A DNA stretch of 64,000 bases, from the NCBI GenBank assembly GCA_021234155.1, contig JAJEKV010000063.1, forward strand, positions 838,947-902,946, given 5' to 3'. The notes below the pieces were generated by a model. It saw nothing but the letters and a program-made list of their open reading frames with translations, had not been told where the DNA came from and did not search any database. Numbering within the stretch: position 1 is the first letter of the stretch; each line of letters opens with the position of its first letter. The position numbers and the translations under genes were made by a program. Below, piece by piece: positions 23,748 through 36,485 of the stretch. Origin of the DNA: Isoetes taiwanensis. Its lineage: Eukaryota > Streptophyta > Lycopodiopsida > Isoetales > Isoetaceae.

Positions 23748-24615
23748 CTCCTATCAAACATGTATTCAATCTCTGTACTGATTTATCTTATACCAGCATT
23801 ATGACTATTGAACTTTTACAGGAGTTTTCTTTGTTCCCAATTTGAAACAAATATACAACTTGATTGGACAAATAGCTGGAAAACCAAGTGACAATATGTT
23901 GACTCTGCAGTGAGTTTTTGCCATGGGGCTTAGTTATGGAAGCTGTCATATTATAGCCCATAGAGGCTAGTATCAAGGTATGTTCATATTTCATCTTCAT
24001 TAAAATAACCTAAGATGTTGCATTTATGCAAAATACAGTCATATTACATATGCCTTCTTAAGTGGTTAAAAAAGGTTTTTAACGGATGCCTTTGGACTAC
24101 TCTGCCACTAGGCATTGCCACTTGGCCATGTAAATGCGATACAATGGTATGCAATGAATTTATGCATGCCTCTAAAAGTTACACACACTCCTATCAAACA
24201 TACATTCAATCTCTGTACTAATCCATCTTTTACCAGCATTATGACTGTTGAACTTTTACAGGAATTTTCTTTGTTCCCACTGTGAAACAAAGATACAATT
24301 TGATTGGACAAACAGCTGGAAAACCAAGAGACAAGGTTTTGACTCTGCAGTGACTATATGCCATGGGGCTAAGTCATGGCATCTGTCATAGTATAGCCCA
24401 TAGAGGCAAATATCAAGGTATGTTCATATTTCATCTTCATTAAAATAGCCTAAGCTGTTGCACTTTAGCAAAATACAGTCATATAACTTATGCCTTCTTA
24501 CTTTATAAAAAAGATGGTTACCAGATGCCTTTGGGCTACCTTGCCACTAGGCTTTGCCACTCGGCCATATAAATGTGATACAATGGTATGCAATGAATTT
24601 ATGCACACCTCTATG
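23748..24615. repeat. Tandem duplication of about 440 bp with an exon-like core
   Basis: Two copies (about 23748-24186 and 24190-24615) share the run from cctatcaaacat through gtatgcaatgaatttatgca. Each contains an exon-like segment following tttttacag, reading FFVPxxKQxYNLIGQxAGKP, and ending before gtatgttcat, so it may be a duplicated relic exon of an unrecognised gene. Confidence 0.8.
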
Positions 24616-24772
24616 TTTTACATATACTACTCCGTTGTTAAGATTAATTTTAGGGCTTTAGTAAAAAATTAGGGTAGGGTCAGACCTCCGCTGTAATGGT
24701 GGGGTCTGTCCTTCCCATTATTGCAGTATTTCCACTTGGAGGTCTAAACTATCCTACTGTTGGAGGTAGGAT

Positions 24773-26455
24773 TTTTTTATAATTATGAACATGACATAGA
24801 ATTGTCAAAAGGGCATATATTTTACTAGAGGGTCATGCCTGTGTTACCTTAGAAACATCACGGTTATCATATGTAGTTCTCCATTTTATCTTGAATACCT
24901 TGAATATCCGTGCAGTACATGCATGGGTGCCATATTGTGGCTTTTTCCTTACACTGATTTGTATCAAAGCTTTTGTGCCCTAAATATTACTTTATTTTTT
25001 ATGACCTAACACTGTTGTGACCTAATACAGCCACATTCCTCTTGGTTGCATTCTATCTGATGTGCCTCCATTCTTGCCATCGCCTCCGCTACAAAAGCAT
25101 TTGTCCTGCATTTGGAGTACTCAAATACTCAATAGATAAGAACATGGCTGGTTGCAAAAGGCTTTACTGCTTCGGTTGTCATACGATGCCGATTTCCAAA
25201 TAGGAAAACCCCAATGACCAAATGCTCTACAAAATTGTTGACGGAGTGTGCAAACGTCCAGCATAACAAGAAGACAAATACTGGATATGGAACAGTCAAG
25301 GGATAATCCCTTCAAGACAATCAGTTCGAAATGACAACTATGAATATCAGGTACTTTTTGTAACATTTAAATGAGCTTGGCAGATCTGCACAATATCTGG
25401 TTGATCTAGACACTTTACAATAATGGTGATAGCATTTTGCTTTACGATTTGGTTGTCTTCTACTGAATGCTAAATGGCTCTCATCCAGATCATGACAGAT
25501 AACTTACGAACGATCTTTTGCAAGATCTTAAACGTATTCAAATCAATTCTTGTGTTGCATTTTCATTTCTTGCTTTTACTAACCAAGGACAAAGGGTTAC
25601 AAAGGGTGATCGGCCATAAGCCGAGGGGACCCAATGTACCTTTTGGCCCTTGCTATGTTACCATTTTCATGCTAACATAGTATTGTTTGGCTGCAGGTAC
25701 GGATCCCCTCCTCCCTTTGTGATTCCTTTGTTCTGTTTATGTTGGTATTTGGCTGCAAGTGGATATGGAGCACTCAAGAAACTGTTGCAAAAAGTCTCAT
25801 CATGACAGGAAGCTATTTTTCCCTCTGCCCGATAGGAAGTTGTTCTTCCTTTTGTATGGTAAATGCTGTTATCATTTATGACATTTATGCCCATGTACTC
25901 GCTCTGCTGTAGCTTAAGTGAATTGAATCAATGAGTAGTCTGAATGAGCAGAGGCATATAGCTACCATGCTTTTTGAACTGTGGATTGGCTTATCCATAT
26001 ATCAAGATTTATTCATGTTATTCTAAAGCATCTAGGTTGATAAAAACAAATTATCATAGATGTATAATATGTAACAGACTACAATATGAATATCAAGACT
26101 AGTTCTTTGCTGGAGCAGTGCAAATAGTAAATTTGACCATTGGGTTAATACTACAATAGCTTCTAAAGGTTATAGATACAAGGGATACTTGAAATTGTTA
26201 TGGAAGACATAGATGTCTTATTTCTTGGTAATCCGACAGTTAAACAATGTGTATTGGCTACAGTTTGAAGTATTGATTTTTCTCGTATTTGCAAGATTAC
26301 AAAGTTTGATTCTCAAATATTATATAGGATAACATACTAAAGGAACACAAGTACCAAATTTGAATCCATTCAAATTTTTGGATTGATAATACAGTGGAAG
26401 GATTGACTGAAGCTGATGCTGACCTAGGATACTAGGTTGGGCCGGGTTTTTTTGT
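24773..26455. repeat. Large direct repeat, copy 2
   Basis: Second copy of 22174-23695, separated from the first by about 1.1 kb, giving a 2.6-kb repeat period. It ends where a T-tract and LINE sequence begin, so the insertion there post-dates the duplication or used its end. Confidence 0.95.
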
Positions 26456-26640
26456 TTTTTTGAGGGATAAAAAATTGACTTTATTTACTTTAAAGGAATG
26501 GTACAAAGCCACGTGGCAGGGGTGTACCCATCTGCAAATCTGAGATGGAGATAGCTACATGGCTCCTTCTTGCACTATTCCCTTGTTCGTCCTAGTGTAA
26601 TCTTAGGTAGGTGCCCCAAATTTCAACCTTTACTTCTTCT
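26443..26640 (-). mobile_element. Possible reversed retroposon tail
   Basis: Read on the minus strand the segment ends aaataaagtcaattttttat, ccctc and a broken A-run, that is, a poly(A) signal followed by a tail. It may be a short 5'-truncated retroposon lying in front of the LINE. Confidence 0.35.
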
Positions 26641-26655
26641 TCAATGATGCATAGG

Positions 26656-29600
26656 AAATCCAGGCCATCAGGTTACTTGCATGGAACATCAACCATCTAA
26701 ACAATGGAAAGGTTGTGGAGATGGAAGATGTACTAACATCAGTAGACATGGCATTCTTCACAGAGACATGGGAACATGAGGAGAGTGGGCTTCCGGAAAT
26801 ACCAGGATTTGTAGTTGTGTGTTCCTTATGGAACAAGAAGGGCTGGCGAAGAAGAGGGTATGGAGGGGTTGCATGTTATGTCAGAACTGAAATGGTGCAT
26901 TTAGTTAAAGTTATAAAAAAGAGGGACACAAAGCAGTACATATGGGTGGAGGTCCCAGGGCGGGACGGCCAGAGAATATTTATCGCAGGATGCTATTTCC
27001 CACCGTTGCAGAAAAGCACATATCAAAAATACAACTTGGATTTTGAAGATCCCTTCCAGCAGTTGGAGCTTGATAGTATGGAGTTGATGGAGTCGGGGGA
27101 GGTGGTCCTTGTAGGGGATTTTAATGGCAGAACGGCAGGAAAACAGGCAGCCTTGGCAAGCAACGAAGGTGAACCGGTGTGGATAGATCAATTAGATGAC
27201 AATGAGCTAAGCATAGCAGGCTGGAAACGTAACACACTGGACCGAGACAAATGGCCTACCGCAATGGGAAACTATTTGTTGAATATGTGTGGAGGCTTAA
27301 ACTTAGTGATCTACAATGGGATAAGAAATTTTCCAGGCACTGAGCGTTGCACATGCAAAGGCAAAAGCATAGTCGATTATCTCATTGCATCGGAGAACTT
27401 TTTGGAGCAAGTTACACATTTTCAAATATTGGACACTAGAAATGAATCAGATCATGTACCTCTTATAGCACACATTGCAGTCACTGGAAAAACACACTAC
27501 CAGGCGCATGTTAGCATTGACCGCATTCATATTAATCCAAGGAAAAAAGATAAATATCACAAATATTACGAGGAAAGTGTAGAAAAGATAGACTGGCCAA
27601 GTGGGGCTGCCATGATGAGCGAGGTTATGACCTCCTTGGTGCTCGATGCTGCAAAGAAATGCTTTAACTCAGGGAGAAGAAGGAAGGGCCTATTTTACAA
27701 TGGGTGGTTTGATGAAGAATGCAAGCTGAAAAGGGCACAATATAAGAGGGCATATGGGCAAGTTAGGCTGCGGCTAATCAAAGAGTATAAGACTCTAGTC
27801 AGGCGCAAGAAAAGAGTATTTATAGACCTTAAGCAAAAAGAGCTGGTCACAAAGCTACTAACAGACCCAAATCAATTCTGGAAGAGGATGAAATACAAGC
27901 AGCAAAATAATACACAACTATCACTGGAGGATCTTGTAGGCCAAGTAAAGAAGCTTTACCACATTGACGATGTTGTTGATCAGGAACAAGTGTGCAAATC
28001 TGAATTAACTCTCTCGATAGATGATGTATATGATGGCTTGGCAAAACTTGCAAATGGGAAAGCAGCTGATAGCTTGGGCATGGTGGCTGAAATGCTTAAA
28101 TGGGCAGGAGAGGGGCTAGTTGGAAAAATAACAGAAATGCTAAATGCTGCAATGCAAGAGGGGCTCCCACTGGCATGGCAAATCAACCGGGTGGTCCCAA
28201 TTCATAAGGCAGGGGATGCGCGCGACCCGAATAACTATCGGATGATCATGGTGAGCAATTTATTTGCAAAGCTTTTTGCTACTATTCTTGAGCATAAGAT
28301 CAGCACATGGGCTGAGTTACATGAGGTACGGGCCAAGGGACAAGCGGGTTTTAGACCCAATAAATGTACCATTGACCACTTGGTCACATTCAGAGCTATG
28401 ATAGACACAGTCAAGGGGACTAGAAAGCCATTGTTTGCAGGATTTGTGGACTTCTCTAAGGCATTTGATATGGTGCCTAGAGGAAATTTGTGGGAGAGTC
28501 TGGAGAGAATTAATGTGCCTATGCACCTGAGAGATGTTGTGCGGGTACTATATGAAAAGGTGCTAGTGAAACTGTCCTTTCCATAAGCAAGGGTGTCCTC
28601 TTTCACCTACGCTTTTTGGCATCTTTATTGATGACTTGGAAAACTGGATTATTGCTCAGGGTGGGGGCTGTACCCAACTTGCAGGATATGCTATCCTTCT
28701 GTTGCTATATGCAGATGACATCGTCTTACTGGCCAGGAGCAGGGGAGATATGCAGAAACAGTTAGATACATTAGGGAGCTTTTGCGACAAAAAGGGTATG
28801 AAGGTGAACTTGGGGAAAACCAAAGTTATGATATTTGGAACAAACCTGGATGAGAATTATGCATTCACATACAAAGGGGAGCCAATGGAGATCACAGATT
28901 CATACAAATATTTAGGGCTAATGGTAGATAAGCACTTCCGGTGGAACCGCACAGTAGAGCAGAGAGTTAATGGAGGCATCAAGGCATTATTTGCCATGCA
29001 AAAGCAGTGTTTGAGGAATGAAATCTGGAACTTTGGTCTTAAGAGAACTTTTTTTAAAACACTAGTGCAGTCGGTAGTATTGCATGGGTGTGAAGTCTGG
29101 GGGCCCGGACTCTCGCTGAAGCTGTGGCAGAAAATCGAAAGGGTGCAGAAAAAATTCATATTTCATGAGCTTGGGGTCAAAATGCAAACACCGTATGATA
29201 TGGTCTTAGCAGAATGTGGGCTGATGCGTTTGGAATGTGAGGCTATATGCCATTACTTGACATATTTGAGCCGGATGGGGGGCTTGGACGAAGGAAGCTA
29301 CCCAAGACTAGCTCTAAAAGCAACAATGGATAAAGGCTGGTATGCGGATGGGATGATCTGGCTGCAAAAATGGGGCATTCCGATCCAGGAGCTAGCAAAT
29401 AACAAAAAATGGATTCGGGACTGGGTACAGGAAAAGGTACAAACAAAAATGTGGCATGCACCTGGCACCAAAATGGCACACTATCGAGAAGAAATGAATC
29501 CAATGCTGCTGGAAGCGAAATATCGGCATGAGAATATATCCTTGGTCAAGAGACAGGCTATTAGCAGGATGCGCCTCAGTGCTCACCATTTGGGTGTAGA

Positions 29601-29986
29601 GGTAGGCAGATGGTATAACGTACAGCGAGAGTATCGGACCTGCAGGGCATGTGGCTCAGATGAGGTAGAGGCGTAATAATGGTATGTCCAGCTTACCAGA
29701 CGCTGAGAGATAGATTCAATGTTCAACCATCTAGCTTGCAACAATTTTTCGATATGCCGGGCACCATAGTTGGCAGCTTCCTATTGGACTTGATGGAGCT
29801 ACGGGAAGTAGCAATCAAATATGTTATCGAATCTAGTGGAGATGAGATGGTAGAGAGCGATGGCGAGGTACTCGATGACGAGTTCTTGCCGGATGATGAT
29901 ATATTTTACTAGTGATTTCTGTATTCGGTCTTATGGACCTGATGGTCTGAAAAGACAAAATAATACAATTCACTTCACTTCACTCT
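26656..29986 (+). mobile_element. LINE A: endonuclease plus reverse transcriptase, frameshifted
   Basis: The frame opens just after a TAG near 26655 and reads RLLAWNIN (endonuclease start), FFTETWE, VVLVGDFNGR, CTCKGKSIVDYL and SDHVPLIAHI, the AP-endonuclease motifs. The RT follows with NRVVPIHKAGD, GQAGFRPNKCTIDHL, FVDFSKAFDMVPR, then a short deletion/frameshift near 28575, GCPLSPTLFGIF and the catalytic LLYADDIVLL (about 28704-28733), and the thumb region through VLHGCEVWGP. A terminal CRACG...CPAYQ zinc-knuckle-like motif is split by a shift at 29675. The copy lacks ORF1 and is 5' truncated. It ends with a ttcac repeat after a small hairpin, not poly(A), which differs from plant L1. Clade not assigned. 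Confidence 0.9.
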
Positions 29987-30091
29987 CGAAGACTAGCCTG
30001 AATTTTTTCAGCCTTGCAAGTACTATATGTAGAAGCTGATATGGTGATATGTCTGCTTGATTCTCATCAAAGACCAAGGCATTTCTCCTTT

Positions 30092-33000
30092 TCATATTGA
30101 CCAGATTGTCCAGGCCCTAGCTATATGAAAGGCCACCTTCTTCATGGTGCACCATTCTAGGGGGAGGATACCCAACAACATTTCCTTGATACCTAGTGGG
30201 TATTCAAAGCTATCCAGACTCCATGCCCATACTACTTGCAGCTTCTCACACTCCACCAGACAATGTTCTATGGATTCCTGTTCGGCCTCACACATGGGGC
30301 ATACTGATCTGACGTTGTTGTCCCATTTTGCGACTAGTTGATTGACCCTTGGAACCCTGTGTATCACTTGCCAGAGGAAAACATTTATCCGTGGGGGTAG
30401 ATATTTCTGCCACGCATCTCTCCATATGTTTTTAAGGTTTTCCTCCGTGACAACTATATCCCATTTTGTAGGTATTGGAAGTAAACCCTTAGTCCTCAGG
30501 CTTCTGTAACTTGATTTCACAAACTTGTTTGGCAAAATCGCAGGGTGCAAAACCCATGGATTTTGATCTCCTGTAGTTATAGTGTTTGGGAGTACTGTGG
30601 CCACACATTCCCATATTATTTTATCTGTGTCCTTTAAGGCAAAGCGTACCTGAAATTCTGCCCAACTGACTAATTGTTCTCCCTTGTACTATTGAGAGCA
30701 AGAATCTATTCCACAAATTTTCCACCTCTTTACGATCCTTGCATCAGCCACCATACCTAAGGGGCCCTGTTTATTGTGCAGTACCACTGGTACCCACCAT
30801 GGAGGGGAAGTCTCTGCTTCGAATTTGTTGATGTCAAGCGTAAATAGCTTTTTTATGATTTGCCAAGCCGAAATTAATCCCTTCAGGAATGGAGAAGCTT
30901 CTCTACATGGCTTAAGATAAAAAAGAGTGACCATGGGAGTGAGACTTTGACGGAGGGCTTACTATGCCTACATAACGCTAATAGAGCCTGATTGATGAGG
31001 TGCATACCTAGAGACTTCACCTCTTTCTGTATGATCATCCATATGAATTTGGCTATTAATACTTTGCTCTGCAATGATATGTCGACCATTCCAATTCCTC
31101 CTTCTGCCTTATCTCTCTTGCACTTCCACCAAGCGATTTTGACCACTGCCCCTTCTTCATTCTCTCCCCATACAAAGTTGCGGATTAGTCCTTCTAATTC
31201 CTGTGCCTTTCTCCTTTGGGGCTAGTAAAATTGATGACGTGTAGACATGAGTATTGCTTAACACATGTTTTGCCACAGTAATTCGACCTGCAAGTGATAA
31301 CTTTGCCACCTTCCACCAATTTAAGTGTTTCTGAAGGCCTAGGAGTATTTCATCCCATATTTGTGCATTAGCGATATTAATGCCCACTGGAACTCCTAAT
31401 AGGCTGGAATGCTCACCATTTTCCATGGTAGGATTGTCAAGCATGTGGGATGCGGTTCTTCCAAAGGCCATTGTACTGCGCATTTTTTCCAGTTTATGAG
31501 ACATCCTGAAGCTATTGAGAAGGAGGCTAGTAATTTGTCTGCACTTGACAAGTTATCTTCCTCTGCCTCTATGAATAGAAATGTGTCGTCTGCGTATTGG
31601 TTACATATTTGTTGAGAGTCATCCAGCATTTCTAGTCCCTGAATCATACCGTCTGCAGAGGCTTGCACGAATATTTGTGAGAGTGCTTCTGCTGCGATAT
31701 TGAAGAGGAATGGGGCTAAGGGGCACCCTTGCCTGATGCCCCTCTTTATGTCAAATATTGGAGAGGGTTCACCTTGGAATAGGACTGAGGCTCGAGCAGA
31801 TCGCAGAAGTTTCATGACGCCTTCTGTAAAAATATTTCCACAACAGCTTGAGCATCATTTTATGCAGAAAACTCCATCTGATACTGTCATAAGCTTTGGT
31901 AAAGTCTAGCTTTAAATAGGCCACCTTTTGTCTTGTTTTTCTAGCCCAGTACAAACCTTCGAATGCTGCTGCGATATTGCTCAAGATACTCCTGCCCGGC
32001 AGAAAGCCGGATTGGGCTTGTGAGATGCCTTCTGCTAGAATTGGCTTAATCTTCCCTGCCATAGCCCTAGCTATGATTTTATAGAAAGGAGATAAAAGTG
32101 TGATGGGCCTCCAATCATTGATTGTGCTTGGCTCCTTACTCTTGGGAACCAACATCCTGTGTTCAATCTTGGATTTATATTTTCAGCTTGCATAAAGTCT
32201 GTGTATGTAGAGAAGATATCATCCTTGACCCATTCCCAATTGCGTTGATAGAATTCTATGGGAATTCCATCCATACCCGGACATTTATTTTTAGCTAGTA
32301 AAAAGGTGGCCTTTTGAAGGTCCTCAACAGAGAGGGGAAGATTTAATATGTCTTGCTGGCTAGAGTTCATTATAGGTGAGACTTTTGAAACCACCAGCTC
32401 TTCGAAGGTCTCTTGAAATGGTAAGTTGTGTTCTCCAAAGAAAGCATTAAAATGGTTATATAGATACCTTTTTAGATCTCCTGGGGATTTGAGAATCGAG
32501 CCGTCATTTTGAGTGATGGATGATAGTGTGGAAGATCTCTTCTTCTCTTTGGTTGTCTTGAAGAAGAACTTTGTGCATTTATCAGCTTCTTTTAGCCACA
32601 TCAATCCTGCTTTACATCTGTTTTCAGCTATCTTGACCTCTTCTAGTGTCTTTATCTGTTCTATTATCCTATTCTCCTCCATCCCATCATTGGGGCCCAA
32701 TGCTCTAAGTGAGAGGAGTTGACCATAAAGAAAATCCAGTTCTTCCCTTTCTTTTTGCACTTTAGCTCTACCCCAACTTTTGGCATAATTTTTTATATTT
32801 GAAAGAGCTGTTATCATAGTTTCCATACCAGATCCCATTCTAAAAGCTGATTGCCATATACTTTTGCAGGTCTCCACAAAATCTGGGTCTTTCAAGTATC
32901 TGGTATTTAATTTGAATACTGTTTTAGAAGTTCTAAACTGATACTTCTTAGTAGATATCACTTGTGGATTATGATTGGATATAGCATTCTTTAATTGGTC

Positions 33001-33585
33001 ATTCATATAGCATCTATCATGTCTTGCATATGTCCTCCCTGTTCCCAGCCATCCATTACACCATGTAAATTTACACCACTGAAGTTTCTCAAATCCGTGT
33101 ACAATTTCTGAAGACACCCCTTGTCTATCCTCAGCTGCCTCCACCATATTGAAATCCCCTGCCATAAGCCACGCTACCTGACTTCCAAAGCTTTTCAATC
33201 TATGACTGAGAGTGGCCCATAAGGCACCTCTACCCCTGGGGTTGTTATGGGCATAAATATTCACCACTCCCCATATTCTACCTTCATGTTGCCATAGAAT
33301 TATAGCCCATCTACCAAACCTGTCTACCTGTGAATCACATACTTTTACGTCCTTCTTCCAGGCGATCAGAGTGCCTGCACTAGAGGTATCTTTTACTGCA
33401 GCGATACCCACGTATTCTTTACCTATTGTGTTGAACAATGTGTGTATCTCCCCCTGTTTACACTTATGCTCCTGCAGGCATATTATGTTTGGATTTATCT
33501 TCTTGACTGCATTTGATAATCTGCTTTTCTTGTATTCCGAGGATTTTACTCCCCTGATATTCCAGCTAAGGATCTTATAATTCAT
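30092..33585 (-). pseudogene. LINE B ORF2: endonuclease, RT, zf-RVT (frameshifted)
   Basis: ORF2 starts at ATG 33585 with MNYKILSWNIRGVKSSEYKK, followed by ICLQEHK and LMAGDFNMVEA (endonuclease). The expected terminal SDH of the endonuclease is not obvious around 32940. RT blocks: NKCPGMDGIPIEFYQ, WRPITLLSPFYKIIA, QSGFLPGRSI, LKLDFTKAYDSI, GIRQGCPLAPFLFNI and the catalytic NQYADDTFLF (about 31590). The thumb LSLAGRITVAKHVL and WWKCKRDKAEGGIGM follow, then zf-RVT near 30300 (NVFLWQVIHR; CPMC; EHCL). Frameshifts lie near 32150, 31800, 31440 and 31170. Intact function is impossible for this copy. Confidence 0.85.
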
Positions 33586-35628
33586 GGGGCAATGTTTGGA
33601 GACCCTTTCTTCCTTTTCATATTACCCGTCCCATCTGTATCGATTACTTCTGCCTTTTTATTTTTTTCCCCTGTTACACTAGGCGGGTCCTCGTCCACCC
33701 CGTTCTCCTCTTCCATTGGAAGGTCTGCCCACATATTTTTGTGTGATGGGAGGGCACTCTCTATAGCAGCCAACTCACCACATACTACCATTTCTCCTCG
33801 ATTTCCTTTCACCTTATCTGGCATTGCCTCCTCTGAAATCATTACTTCTTTAATGTATTGAGAGAAAGGATTGTTTACCTCAGTGACAAAATGGATGCTG
33901 AGAGACATCTGAGGAGGGGACTTTGGGCGAGGCCCTCCACTCTTTCGAGCGATATTTCTGGTTCTCCCTTTTTGCCTGGCGCCTCCCACTTCCCAAGTTT
34001 GGCCTTCTGTTTTTGACAAGCCCTCTACAGTTGTAGAGATGATGGGCTCCAAAATAGGTCTCATGGTTGGAGATGCCACGTTGCTAGTGTTAGGTGTTTC
34101 TACTCCCCGACTTGGAGCACCTGGGGTGGTTGTTGCAGGAGTAATGGGGTGGCTCTTTGGGATCCCAGCACTTGTGGGGGGATGTTTGGGATTATCGCTC
34201 TGTGCTTGATGTTGAGGGCTTATCTCTTCCTTTGAACTTGCCTGAGGGTTCTCTTCCAGCCCTTCAATTTTTAGATCTGGGAACATTCTGTATATTTCCC
34301 ACTTGTTGGTCAATTTCAAAGGAAATTTGAAAGAGCAATTGCCACTCTTAACTATCACTCCTTTGGGTATGCTCGCCTTTGCTGGAATGGCTACACAAAT
34401 CCTTGGCCCTCTGGCTATGGAGTGTGAGATGTAAGCACCTATTGTGTTAGCAATGACCTTTAAAAACTCAGGTATCAGCATGTCTGGAGGTAGGTGTTCA
34501 ATCTCCAGCCAGCATGGGATTTTGATTGCTGACATTTGATGGGGGGAGAATCCAGGAGAATAGTATTGATATAAGATATATTCCCCCATAAAGGTGTCCG
34601 CTGCGCGAGCAACCATCTTATCTACCGCGTCTTCAATTTGGAATAAGATGAGGAAGAAGTTGCCACCTAGTGCCTTTAAAGATTCGTGCTGAGGCAAACC
34701 TAACCTTTTCAAGTGAGTTGACAACCAAAATTCTAGTTTTCGGAAGTCCAGGAATCCTCCTGTAAAGAATCCAATAACTGCTCGTGATACCAAGTTCTCC
34801 ACCACTTTTACATGCGTACCATGATCTATCTCTGCTTTTGGAAAGTTATCCTCCACATCTACTTCCATGTTCCCAACACTTTCCATTCCATTTTTTTCAG
34901 GATGGCCTTTATTTAGTTTGCCCAGATCTTGGGCAAAACCTGCTTCTACTATTTTAAGTGCTGCATCTACTCTCAAACTCCTGGTTGTCTCTGCTGGCAC
35001 ATTATTCTTTATCCACTCTGAAAACCTAGGCTTGTTAACCCTTGCTATAGCGTCGTTGTTTTTCCAAGCCTCCCTTGCATTGCTCCTAGCAGCGCCACTC
35101 GCTGAGTCAAGATTTGCAGTATTGTTATGCTTTTATGATGCTCTCTGTACTCCATTTCTCTTCCATTATAACGCCTCCCAATCCTATGGATTTGTGCTTC
35201 ATCCCTGCTAGTTTTTCATTTTCTTCCAACTCTTTCTCGTTTGCTTCTGTTTCTGCTTCTTCCATATGTGAAGCTTCCATGGATGCTTCTTCCATATGTG
35301 AAACTTCCATTGGTGACACTGATCTGCAAGGCTGTGTGAATTTTTTCTGCCCTCCTGCACTATCTCTTACCCCTGGCCCTAACATTGCAGTTTTCAATTT
35401 TCGGATAGCACCGATGGCACTCACACTTGCCTTAGAGGCCAGATCTTCCTCTGCTGATACCTTACCTACTCCATTGCCCTTTGGGGAATGATTATTACTA
35501 TGTGAAGCAGGGGCGGCTGCAAATGGGCCTGGATTCTTATCTGATAAGCTAAGGAAATGGTTTACCTCATGCTGGGCAAAAGCCCCAATTTTTGAGACCG
35601 ATTTGTTGGAGGCCCCATCGGCTGGCAT
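33582..35628 (-). CDS. LINE B ORF1, nucleic-acid-binding gag-like protein
   Basis: The ATG at 35628 (minus strand, MPADGASNKS) follows the GC-rich leader. The N-terminal 167 codons contain short repeats of SHMEEASME. A one-base shift near 35120 leads into ANLDSASGAARSNAR and the 472-codon frame ending at 33582. The middle of that frame (LSTHLKRLGLPQHESLKALG; MPPDMLIPEFLKV-type region) resembles the DUF4283 domain of plant L1 ORF1; a proline/threonine-rich linker and a basic C-terminus follow. Its role would be to bind LINE RNA. The TGA stop overlaps the ORF2 start as ATGA. Confidence 0.75.
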
Positions 35629-35815
35629 TTTGCAGACCCCTGGAGTCTGCCGGATTGCTGTGGTCTAGCCTAAACTGCCGCTGGCAGGGCGAATCGGGGG
35701 CCCTGGGTCCCCGTTGTGCTTACCTGGGTCGGACCCAGGCCGACTTCCGACAGTCGCCTCGGTTTCGCGCCTTCGTCCATTCTTCGTCCCCGTTGTGCTT
35801 ACCTCTTTTTAGTAG

Positions 35816-36485
35816 TGGTTCAAATCAGTTTTTCCTAAAGAATGAAGCTCCATATGATAGAATTAATCTCTTTTCTTCAATATAATAAGGCCTAGGCTAT
35901 AGGCTGGCTATTGCTCCAAAATTATGCATCGTGATTGGTTGGTATTTTTGGTTCGCGCTATATTTATGTCATTTATGCTATTGTCTTTATAGCATTTCAT
36001 TTACTTAGGGTCTTCTCTCTTCATTTGTACTCATGTTCCATGTTGACTTAGATTTTTGAGTTATCCCTATGCATGTACAAGCGACTTGGCTCCCAGTGGT
36101 CATGAAGACTAGCCCAGTTAGTGATCGAGGGTAAATGAGGCCGAGGCTAAAGGAGCAATTCAAAATAGGGTAAGCTAGATGTGATCTTGTGGCAAATGAA
36201 TGTGAACTAGGAGTTCAGAATTGTTTTTGTTATAACATTTTTTATTGTGATATTTATAAGGGACTAATGAGTGTTTTTTGTTCTCTGTATTTGATTGTAA
36301 TAGAAATAACTAGTCTCGACAAAAGTTTAGGCTGGATCTTGAGTTGCCAAGAGGGTGAACTCGACAAGCATGTCATATAAGAGAACAAATAGCCTAGTAT
36401 TGAATTGAATTGGATTTACCCGAGTACGACGGAGCAGATAATACTAGTATGGCTTATAGCATTGTTCAGTATGTCACGTGCTATA
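35816..36485. other. Intergenic, nothing recognised
   Basis: AT-rich sequence between LINE B and the next repeat tail; only short ORFs without motifs. Confidence 0.4.

Larger units (their letters stand above)
29990..35815 (-). mobile_element. LINE B: nearly full-length plant L1-type element
   Basis: The minus strand carries, in order, a GC-rich 5' UTR (about 35629-35815, with ccccgttgtgcttacct twice), ORF1, ORF2 and a short 3' end near 30000 where it meets the tail of LINE A. Gene order, the ORF1 type and the terminal zf-RVT domain are those of plant L1 elements. ORF1 has one frameshift and ORF2 at least four, so the copy is dead but probably not ancient. No clear poly(A) tail is visible at the 3' end, which suggests loss or replacement when LINE A arrived. 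Confidence 0.85.
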
